Below, piece after piece: positions 1 to 5,556 of a stretch of DNA of 6,683 bases. The notes beneath the pieces were generated by a model that was not told the origin of the DNA, did no database searches, and saw only the letters and a list, made by a program, of their open reading frames with translations. The stretch comes from CAYMEV01 sp964431655 [NCBI: uncultured bacterium] (GTDB taxonomy: Bacteria; CAYMEV01). The first letter of the stretch is position 1. Each line of letters begins with the position of its first letter. The translations under genes and the position numbers were made by a program. The stretch is from assembly GCA_964431655.1 (NCBI GenBank), contig CAYSKJ010000170.1, forward strand, positions 1-6,683, read 5' to 3'.

Positions 1-836
1 AGGAGATCCTGGGCATCTTTGATAAGGGTATTATAACAGGCCTGTTCAGTGCCATATACAGCAATGACTGCAGTGCTGTATATAGGATATTCTCTGGTTT
101 GAAAAAAGAACCAACTGATTTTATGCTTCTATATGAGATGCTCATTGAGCATTACCATGTCTCTGTTGAGGAGCTGATAGCCACAGATAATGAAAACAGC
201 GCTATCAGCCTGAACGATCTGCTCTTTGACATAAAGATACTCCTGGACATTGAAGGAAGCATGCAGAGAACATCATACAAAGCGATACTCCTGGAGACCA
301 CTGTCCTGCATATAATAAAAAAAGGAAGGCTCAAGGATATTCAGTATATAAAAAATATGTTGAGCGATATAGACAGCAGGGCAGAAATAATTAAAAGTGC
401 AGACATTAAAACGGAAAGCATGTCATTGGTTGAGGATATAAGCAGGACAAAAGCAGAAGCTTTGCTGGAAGATACCGGGCCTGGCCCGGCCGGTCTTTTT
501 AAAAAAGCCCTTGAAATGCTTGAAAAAACGGATTTCCTGTATTTTTCCATGATTTCAAACATACCCTCAGAGATATCCGGAGAGGAAATTTTATTTCTGC
601 CGGGCGGGAATGAGAACTCTGCCTGCATGCTGCAGAAACCTGAGAAAATTCAGCTTTTTGAGGGTATTCTGGCCCAAATATATAAAAAGCCTATGAAAAT
701 CCGTTTCAAAAACACAGTTCAAAAAAAAAAGCCCGGAATCATGAATGAAGTTGACAGCCCCGATACCCTTAGGAAAGACCCTAAGATAAGGACATTGCTT
801 GATATTTTTAAGGCAGATATTGAAAAAATAGATTAA
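1..836 (+). CDS. dnaX: DNA polymerase III subunit tau/gamma, C-terminal part (5' truncated by window)
   Basis: This is the end of the clamp-loader subunit that, in the replisome, loads the sliding clamp and ties the polymerase to the helicase. The frame is open from base 3 with no stop; the first complete codon reads E-I-L-G-I-F-D-K, which fits the start of the collar domain (domain III) of DnaX. The N-terminal AAA+ ATPase and zinc site are therefore outside the window, and an internal TTG at 99 is not the real start. Of 277 visible residues, roughly 1-125 look like the helical collar, 125-160 like a linker, and 160-240 like the small alpha/beta C-terminal domain of many non-enterobacterial tau proteins. 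A tail with the pattern D-P-K-I-x-x-L-L-D-I-F ends the protein, as is common in this family. Identification also rests on ybaB and recR following directly. The TAA stop overlaps the ybaB ribosome binding site. Two A-runs (317-323, 721-730) could allow a shorter gamma-like product. Confidence 0.85.
   Translation, partial: EILGIFDKGIITGLFSAIYSNDCSAVYRIFSGLKKEPTDFMLLYEMLIEHYHVSVEELIATDNENSAISLNDLLFDIKILLDIEGSMQRTSYKAILLETTVLHIIKKGRLKDIQYIKNMLSDIDSRAEIIKSADIKTESMSLVEDISRTKAEALLEDTGPGPAGLFKKALEMLEKTDFLYFSMISNIPSEISGEEILFLPGGNENSACMLQKPEKIQLFEGILAQIYKKPMKIRFKNTVQKKKPGIMNEVDSPDTLRKDPKIRTLLDIFKADIEKID
317..323 (+). other. A7 slippery heptamer in dnaX, candidate -1 frameshift site
   Basis: Seven A's are phased A AAA AAA against the dnaX frame (codons ATA AAA AAA GGA), the arrangement that permits tandem -1 slippage. 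A shifted ribosome would meet TAA at 392-394 after 23 codons, close to the predicted end of the collar domain, giving a product like gamma. A GGAG at 293-296 is a possible stimulatory Shine-Dalgarno element, but it lies about 20 bases upstream, farther than in E. coli dnaX, and I see no strong stem-loop just downstream. This is weak evidence. Confidence 0.25.
721..730 (+). other. A10 run near the 3' end of dnaX, candidate transcriptional slippage site
   Basis: Ten consecutive A's lie within codons CAA AAA AAA AAG. Runs of nine or more A's are known to cause RNA polymerase slippage, and Thermus dnaX makes gamma this way. An extra A would lead to TGA at 746-748 and a missing A to TGA at 742-744, so either error ends the protein within six codons. 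Both products would lack the conserved last 34 residues. The run may equally be a chance result of lysine codons in an AT-rich gene. Confidence 0.35.
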
Positions 837-847
837 GGAGGACAGTT

Positions 848-1168
848 ATGAAGAATATTGGGAAAATGCTCAAAAATGCACAGAAAATGCAGAAAGAAAT
901 GTCCAAAATGCAGGATGAAGCCGGCGAAAAGACTTATACCGCGCAGTCCGGAGGCGGAATGGTAAAGGCAGTCGTTAACGGTAAATATGAGATTGTATCC
1001 CTGGAGATTGAGAAAGAGATTGTTGACAAAGAGGACGTGGAGATGCTCCAGGACCTGATCATTGCTGCTGTTAACGAGGCACTGAAGCTTGTCGGTGAGG
1101 AGATGAGCCAGGGGCTGTCTAAAATGACGGAATCCCTGGGGATAAACCTTTCAGATTTCGGGCTGTAG
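848..1168 (+). CDS. ybaB: YbaB/EbfC family nucleoid-associated DNA-binding protein
   Basis: This is a small cytoplasmic dimeric protein that binds DNA and is thought to act as a nucleoid-associated factor; its exact role is unsettled, though its persistent place between dnaX and recR suggests a link to replication or repair. The 106-residue length is typical. Residues 1-25 form a charged, methionine- and lysine-rich helix. They are followed by the family signature [11 protein letters not shown] (35-45), the strand I-V-S-L-E-I-E, and a helix with the pattern [14 protein letters not shown] (65-78). The ATG at 848 is secure because AAGGAGG at 835-841 sits six bases upstream. That site contains the dnaX stop, so translation of the two genes is probably coupled. 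The TAG stop is in the same frame as the following recR. Confidence 0.95.
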   Translation: MKNIGKMLKNAQKMQKEMSKMQDEAGEKTYTAQSGGGMVKAVVNGKYEIVSLEIEKEIVDKEDVEMLQDLIIAAVNEALKLVGEEMSQGLSKMTESLGINLSDFGL

Positions 1169-1171
1169 AAA

Positions 1172-1765
1172 TTGCTTAAAGCAACCCTTGAAAACCTGAA
1201 GCACTATTTAAAGATGATTCCCGGGGTTGGAGAGCGGACAGCCCAGAGGATGATTTACTTCTTTCTTGAAAAGGACAAAGGGTATATATCGGACCTTTCC
1301 CTGGCCCTGCAGGACCTGAAAGAAAAAATAGGATTCTGTGAAAAATGCTTCAATTATTCTGTGGGAGATTTATGCGATATATGCAGCGACAGCCGGAGGG
1401 ACAGCTCAATTATATGCGTGGTATCCAAACCTCAGGATATAATCAAGATAGAGGAATCAGGAGAATACCAGGGCTTATACCATTGCCTATGCGGAGTCAT
1501 CTCCCCCATACAGGGCATCGGGCCTGATGATATCAAGCTTAGACAGCTCATGTCGAGGCTTGACGGTAATGTCAAAGAGATCATACTGGCCCTGAATTCA
1601 GATTATGAGGGAGAAAGTACCGCTTTTTACATCGGCAGAATCATATCAAAGCACAAGGTCAGCGTTACCAGGCTTGCAACGGGCCTTCCCATAGGCAGTA
1701 TAATAGAATACATTGATCCCAATACATTAAAAAATGCTTTAAAAGACAGAAGAACTATGTTTTAA
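1172..1765 (+). CDS. recR: Recombination mediator protein RecR
   Basis: RecR works with RecO (and RecF) to load RecA onto SSB-coated single-stranded DNA at gaps; it forms ring-like oligomers around DNA. The 197-residue length matches the family. Residues 16-27 (I-P-G-V-G-E-R-T-A-Q-R-M) are the helix-hairpin-helix. Cys56, Cys59, Cys68 and Cys71 make the zinc finger. Residues from about 79 (I-I-C-V-V) to 175 form the TOPRIM domain, with E-G-E-S-T-A at 146-151. G-L-P-I-G at 171-175 starts the conserved C-terminal part. TTG at 1172 is chosen as start because the in-frame ybaB stop lies only one codon before it, and the next candidate, ATG at 1214, would remove the helix that precedes the hairpin motif. 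No convincing ribosome binding site precedes the TTG, so initiation probably depends on termination of ybaB. One local oddity is L-N-S-D where many homologues have T-N-P-x. Confidence 0.97.
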   Translation: MLKATLENLKHYLKMIPGVGERTAQRMIYFFLEKDKGYISDLSLALQDLKEKIGFCEKCFNYSVGDLCDICSDSRRDSSIICVVSKPQDIIKIEESGEYQGLYHCLCGVISPIQGIGPDDIKLRQLMSRLDGNVKEIILALNSDYEGESTAFYIGRIISKHKVSVTRLATGLPIGSIIEYIDPNTLKNALKDRRTMF

Positions 1766-1775
1766 TAATTTTATC

Positions 1776-1804
1776 TTTACTTATTGGTACAAATAAAATA
1801 TGAT
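1776..1804 (+). promoter_or_regulatory. Candidate sigma70-type promoter for mglBA
   Basis: TTTACT at 1776-1781 (4 of 6 matches to the -35 consensus) and TATGAT at 1799-1804 (5 of 6 to the -10) are separated by the ideal 17 bases. They lie in the AT-rich gap between recR and mglB, giving a predicted start near 1811 and a leader of about 80 bases that includes the hairpin at 1843-1876. A second TATGAT occurs at 1839-1844, but with no matching -35. AT-rich DNA yields such matches by chance, so support is moderate. Confidence 0.35.
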
Positions 1805-1842
1805 GTATATATGTGATAAGACTAAATGGATTAAAAATTATG

Positions 1843-1876
1843 ATTGGACCAGGCGTCCCATGTTTTTCGGTCCGAT
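1843..1876 (+). promoter_or_regulatory. Hairpin just upstream of the mglB ribosome binding site
   Basis: ATTGGACC (1843-1850) pairs with GGTCCGAT (1869-1876) to give eight base pairs, one of them G-U, around an 18-base loop. An alternative four-pair hairpin, GGAC (1846-1849) with GTCC (1855-1858), shares the left arm and is followed by a short T-run at 1863-1867, so the two are mutually exclusive. The stem ends seven bases before the mglB AGGAG (1883-1887). It could tune mglB translation or act as a weak terminator for the dnaX-ybaB-recR transcript; neither is demonstrated. Confidence 0.35.
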
Positions 1877-1893
1877 GATCAAAGGAGAATTTT

Positions 1894-2391
1894 ATGGCTT
1901 TTGCAGACCTTATTTTATATGAAGAAGAATATGGAGAGATTAATAAGGCTATTGAAAAGCTCTATAATCTCTGTAATGCAAAAGTAGTATTTTTAGTAGA
2001 TAAAAACGGCCAGCTTATCGCTGCTCATGGGGATACGGAGGAACTTGACACCACATCCCTTGCTTCCCTGACCGCGGGCAATATTGCAGCTACCGGCGGA
2101 TTGGCCAAGCTGATCGGAGAAAAGGAGTTTTCCATACTATTCCATGAGGGTGAAAATGACCACATCCATATATCCATTGTAGGGCAGAGGGTTATTCTGG
2201 TTGTGATATTCAATGATAAAAGCGCTCTGGGCCTGGTCAGGCTCAGGGTAAAACAGGCAAGCGACGATCTTGTAAGAATTTTCAACCGGATTGAGCAGAA
2301 AGTCCAGAACAATGCCGGCATGATAGACACCATCAGCTCTCCTTTCGCTGAGATAACAGATGATGACATTGATAATCTATTTACGGAATAG
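1894..2391 (+). CDS. mglB: Roadblock/LC7 domain protein MglB, GTPase-activating partner of MglA
   Basis: MglB is a cytoplasmic homodimer that stimulates GTP hydrolysis by MglA and so sets where active MglA can persist; in Myxococcus it marks the lagging pole. The 165-residue length is close to Myxococcus MglB (about 159). Residues 29-42 (A-K-V-V-F-L-V-D-K-N-G-Q-L-I) begin the roadblock fold, and 52-76 carry the strongly conserved stretch from D-T-T-S-L-A-S-L-T-A-G to G-L-A-K-L-I-G-E. Residues 110-122 contain S-A-L-G-L-V-R-L-R-V-K-Q-A. The C-terminal tail S-P-F-A-E-I-T-D-D-D-I-D-N-L-F (149-163) closely matches the tail of the Myxococcus protein as I recall it, a segment implicated in binding MglA. 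The start is supported by AGGAG at 1883-1887, six bases before the ATG. mglA follows after nine bases, as in known mglBA operons. Confidence 0.94.
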   Translation: MAFADLILYEEEYGEINKAIEKLYNLCNAKVVFLVDKNGQLIAAHGDTEELDTTSLASLTAGNIAATGGLAKLIGEKEFSILFHEGENDHIHISIVGQRVILVVIFNDKSALGLVRLRVKQASDDLVRIFNRIEQKVQNNAGMIDTISSPFAEITDDDIDNLFTE

Positions 2392-2400
2392 GAGAATCTG

Positions 2401-2988
2401 ATGTCTTTCATTAACTATTCCTCAAGAGAAATTAACTGCAAGATCGTTTATTACGGACCCGGGCTTTGCGGGAAGACAACCAACCTCAATTTCATCTATG
2501 AAAAAACAGAATCTCCCAGAAAAGGCAAGATGATATCCCTGGCCACTGAAACAGACAGGACACTCTTTTTTGATTTTTTACCCCTGGAGCTTGGATATAT
2601 AAAGGGTTTCAGGACCCGGTTCCATCTTTATACAGTTCCAGGCCAGGTTTTCTATGATGCATCAAGAAAACTTATATTGAAAGGAGTGGACGGCATAATT
2701 TTCGTTGCTGACTCTCAGGAAGAGAGGTTTGATGCAAATGTTGAGAGCATGAACAACCTTACCAGCAATCTGAAGGAACATGGATATGACATTACCAGGG
2801 TTCCCCTTGTGCTGCAGTATAATAAAAGGGACCTGGAGAATGTTACGCCTGTTACAATACTCAACAAAGCCATCAACCGCTATAACTGGGATTATGTTGA
2901 GGCTGTAGCCACTGTCGGCAAAGGGGTATTTGACAGCCTTAAGCATATTGCAAAACTGGTAATAAACGAGTTAAAAAAAAACAGCTGA
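2401..2988 (+). CDS. mglA: Ras-like small GTPase MglA (polarity/motility switch)
   Basis: MglA cycles between GTP and GDP forms and, when GTP-bound, recruits polarity and motility effectors; MglB accelerates its hydrolysis. The 195-residue length equals that of Myxococcus MglA, and long stretches agree with it from memory. The P-loop is G-P-G-L-C-G-K-T (19-26). T-E-T-D-R-T (49-54) is the switch I region, with Arg53 as the intrinsic arginine finger. T-V-P-G-Q (78-82) replaces the D-x-x-G-Q of Ras, as in other MglA proteins, and retains the catalytic Gln82. Base recognition uses N-K-R-D (141-144). All residues needed for nucleotide binding and hydrolysis appear intact, so the switch should be active. 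AGGAGAA at 2390-2396 overlaps the mglB stop and sets the ATG start; co-translation with mglB is likely. No gliding or type IV pilus gene is visible here, so the cellular output cannot be stated. Confidence 0.97.
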   Translation: MSFINYSSREINCKIVYYGPGLCGKTTNLNFIYEKTESPRKGKMISLATETDRTLFFDFLPLELGYIKGFRTRFHLYTVPGQVFYDASRKLILKGVDGIIFVADSQEERFDANVESMNNLTSNLKEHGYDITRVPLVLQYNKRDLENVTPVTILNKAINRYNWDYVEAVATVGKGVFDSLKHIAKLVINELKKNS

Positions 2989-3075
2989 TATCCCTCTGAA
3001 AATATTCCCGCCCGTACAAAATTTTAATGCGGCTGCAGAAATCCTAAAAAGCTTTATTTTTTCCTGGTTCTGTTT

Positions 3076-3089
3076 TATAATCCTATAAT
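3076..3089 (+). promoter_or_regulatory. Tandem perfect -10 boxes before the sigma54-dependent activator gene
   Basis: Two exact TATAAT hexamers (3076-3081 and 3084-3089) lie eight bases apart as the repeat TATAATCC/TATAATAA, 22 to 35 bases before the ATG at 3112. The -35 regions are poor: TTTATT at 3053-3058 for the first and TTCCTG at 3061-3066 for the second. Transcription from the second would leave a leader of only about 16 bases, in which the sole weak ribosome-binding candidate is GGA at 3098-3100. No strong terminator for mglA is visible in this gap, so read-through from mglBA also remains possible. Confidence 0.4.
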
Positions 3090-3111
3090 AAAAAAGCGGA
3101 ATTATTGTATT

Positions 3112-5556
3112 ATGAGTAATGTCAGAATTATTGACTATCATATCAGTTCTTTTTTCGAGAGGATTGAAAATATCCTGCAGAACCGGGTAATAAAAAATGA
3201 CAGCTCTGATCTGCCAATGCTTTACATACAGAACAGCTTTCTTCTTAAAAGGGAATTCTACTCTGATATTCCAGGTATAAGCTGGCTGGATCTTTTGTTG
3301 TTTGAATTAAAAGAAGCATTATATACAAGGAATTATGACAGGATGTCCGGCATACTCGAACAGCTGGAAAAGGAAAAAGAGCTTAACCGGACAATCCAGG
3401 TATTTGTTTTCTGCATTCAGATGCTTCTCATTGCCTACAGGGGTGAATCGGAACTCGTTGAAAGATCGGTTGATGAATACGTGGGAAAATATCAAAAACA
3501 GTTCCATGAAAGGATGAGGCTATATATTTACTGCTTTATTCTATCATTCTATCCCAACCTGCCCTTTAAAACCATGGAAAGTATTAACCCGGGCGGTGAA
3601 ATGGACCGGGATCTGAAAAACAGGATAATTAAATCTTCCATTCTTGCAGAGATAAATAACAGCATGAAAAGATATGACAAATCCTACCTGTACCTCTCCA
3701 AAGCCTTAAAGGAATGTATTGAGGGCAATGACCTTATTAATTATTTCCAGATATATGAGCAGAAATTCTTCTATGAATGCATAAGGGGAGATATATCCAG
3801 AGTTTTCCAACCCCTGGACCAGATTATCGGCCTGGAAGGAGACAATCCGGCTTTTTCTGCAATATATGACTTTTACAGACTGCTGTTCAATTATATTATA
3901 AATTTCAATTTCGAGCGGGACAAAGCCTCGGAGATACTCTCCAGGCTTGGAGAATGCAGGCTCTATACCTATGTTCACAGGCTTTGTGTTCTGATGCTTG
4001 CCAACAGGTGCAGAGCCGGAGAAATCTATGAGAGATACCCTACGGGCAGGGTATTTTGCGACATAGAATACCTGGAGAAATCTTTCTCAGATGACCTGCA
4101 GCCCCTCCCATTTTATATCTGCGGTGAATTCATGCCCATCCTCTATTTTCAGAGGATCTGCAACGGGCTGTTGAGCTCCCTGCCCCCGAAGGTGCATATG
4201 GGAGGCAATCTTAATGCGGAGGCTGTTTCGGTTGACCATTACAGTGTCTACCAGGCTTACAGAGATTTGTATGATATGCTGGATGCAAAGAACAGGCATA
4301 ATTATGAAAAGATACTGCTACCTCTGGAAAATATGAGTCAGCATGCAGGCAAAAGCAGGATATTAGAAAAACTCCTCGATGATATTTCCCATTACCTCCT
4401 TGTATCCAGCCTTGCTACTAATAAAACCCTGCTGAGTATCATCCGGGACCTTGATGATAATGAAAAGAAATTAATTTACAAACGATTAAGCCGGGACCTG
4501 ACTGAAGGCGAAGCTTTCTCCCTTATCGGCAGTTGCAGGGCTGAGGAAGAAGATCCCGGGGGTGTGGGCGCAAGCCTTCCTGAAGATTATGAAGGCAATG
4601 ATCTGGAAGAATGCGAGGAACTGAAGGCTCTTATTGGAAAATCAAGGCATATTGCGGAGATAAAAAAGAAAATCATTAAATTTTCAGCCTTCTCCTTTCC
4701 TGTGCTCATTACAGGCGAGAGCGGGACAGGGAAGGAGCTTGTTGCAAGGGCGATACATACCCTATCCAGAAGAGAGGGAATGTTTATATCCATTAACTGC
4801 AGCGCTATCCCCGAAAGCCTTTTTGAAAGCGAGCTCTTCGGATACAGAAAGGGGGCTTTTTCCGGTGCTTCCTTCGACAAGAAGGGCCTTATTGAAAGCG
4901 CAGACCGGGGGACGCTTTTCCTTGATGAGATCGGAGACCTGCCATATACCCTTCAGGCTAAACTATTGAGGTTCCTGCAGGAGGGAGAAATCCTGAGTCT
5001 TGGCGGTAACAGGAATAAACAGCTGGACGTGCGGGTCATAGCAGCCACTAATATTGATATAGAGGAAGAGATCAGAAAGAGGAATTTCAGGAATGACCTC
5101 TATCAGAGGCTGAATGTTCTTTCAATATTCATCAGGCCTTTGAGGGAAAGGAAGGGCGATATTAAGCATCTTATCCATCACTTTGTCGGTAAATACCGGG
5201 ATGAGTTTCAGATTGCCGGTATTGACAATATTAATGAGATAGAGGATGTATTTGAAAACTATGACTGGAGGGGCAATATAAGGGAGCTTGAAAATGAAAT
5301 AATACGGATATTTGCACAGCTGGGGAGTGAGAAGCACATAAAAAAAGAATATATCTCCAGGAAAATACTGGAAAAGAGCGGAAATCCCCAAAAAACAACA
5401 GCTAAAGAACCTCCCGATGATTATAAAAAGCCCGCAGAGAGGGATATTATTAAAACATGGCAGGCCTTCGGGGGTAATTATGCAAAGACAGCCAGGGAGC
5501 TGTCCATATCAAGGCAGTGGGTGCACAAGGTTATAAAAAAATATAAGGCTCAATGA
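3112..5556 (+). CDS. Sigma54-dependent transcriptional activator with a novel helical N-terminal domain and Fis-type HTH
   Basis: This 814-residue protein should be a bacterial enhancer-binding protein: it uses ATP hydrolysis to remodel sigma54-RNA polymerase at -24/-12 promoters. The AAA+ domain spans roughly 505-740. It shows Walker A G-E-S-G-T-G-K-E (535-542), the sigma54-contact loop G-A-F-S-G-A (581-586), Walker B G-T-L-F-L-D-E (600-606), sensor I A-T-N (645-647), likely arginine fingers Arg660 and Arg666, and sensor II W-R-G-N-I-R-E-L (719-726). A Fis-like helix-turn-helix ends the protein (about 785-811, S-I-S-R-Q-W-V-H-K-V). The contact loop has Ser in place of the usual Thr. The first 500 or so residues contain no receiver, GAF or PAS signature that I can see. 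They look like helical repeats, with a TPR-like stretch around 179-223 and an acidic linker at 476-504. The input signal is therefore unknown, possibly a protein partner. The ATG at 3112 has a weak ribosome binding site but no better in-frame start nearby. It overlaps the next gene by four bases. Confidence 0.9.
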   Translation: MSNVRIIDYHISSFFERIENILQNRVIKNDSSDLPMLYIQNSFLLKREFYSDIPGISWLDLLLFELKEALYTRNYDRMSGILEQLEKEKELNRTIQVFVFCIQMLLIAYRGESELVERSVDEYVGKYQKQFHERMRLYIYCFILSFYPNLPFKTMESINPGGEMDRDLKNRIIKSSILAEINNSMKRYDKSYLYLSKALKECIEGNDLINYFQIYEQKFFYECIRGDISRVFQPLDQIIGLEGDNPAFSAIYDFYRLLFNYIINFNFERDKASEILSRLGECRLYTYVHRLCVLMLANRCRAGEIYERYPTGRVFCDIEYLEKSFSDDLQPLPFYICGEFMPILYFQRICNGLLSSLPPKVHMGGNLNAEAVSVDHYSVYQAYRDLYDMLDAKNRHNYEKILLPLENMSQHAGKSRILEKLLDDISHYLLVSSLATNKTLLSIIRDLDDNEKKLIYKRLSRDLTEGEAFSLIGSCRAEEEDPGGVGASLPEDYEGNDLEECEELKALIGKSRHIAEIKKKIIKFSAFSFPVLITGESGTGKELVARAIHTLSRREGMFISINCSAIPESLFESELFGYRKGAFSGASFDKKGLIESADRGTLFLDEIGDLPYTLQAKLLRFLQEGEILSLGGNRNKQLDVRVIAATNIDIEEEIRKRNFRNDLYQRLNVLSIFIRPLRERKGDIKHLIHHFVGKYRDEFQIAGIDNINEIEDVFENYDWRGNIRELENEIIRIFAQLGSEKHIKKEYISRKILEKSGNPQKTTAKEPPDDYKKPAERDIIKTWQAFGGNYAKTARELSISRQWVHKVIKKYKAQ

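Noticed and set aside
99-101. TTG at 99 as the start of a separate 245-residue gene
   Set aside because: The same frame is open to base 3 and its residues fit the DnaX collar domain; no ribosome binding site precedes the TTG.
1766-1893. A sigma54 (-24/-12) promoter before mglB, which would link mglBA to the downstream activator
   Set aside because: The GG dinucleotides here (for example at 1786-1787 and 1846-1847) are not followed by GC ten bases later, and nothing resembles TGGCAC-N5-TTGC.
2025-2411. Minus-strand open frame of 128 codons opposite mglB
   Set aside because: mglB on the + strand is unmistakable and the antisense product is low-complexity, serine- and leucine-rich, with no family resemblance.
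2989-3111. An intrinsic terminator after mglA or a sigma54 autoregulatory promoter
   Set aside because: The T-run at 3053-3061 has no GC-rich stem before it, and the GG at 3066-3067 lacks a GC at the required spacing.
3955-4163. Cysteine-rich stretch in the activator N-terminal half (Cys282, 292, 300, 316, 337, 350) as a metal or redox site
   Set aside because: The cysteines are widely spaced, with no CxxC or CxH motif, so metal binding is not supported by sequence alone.
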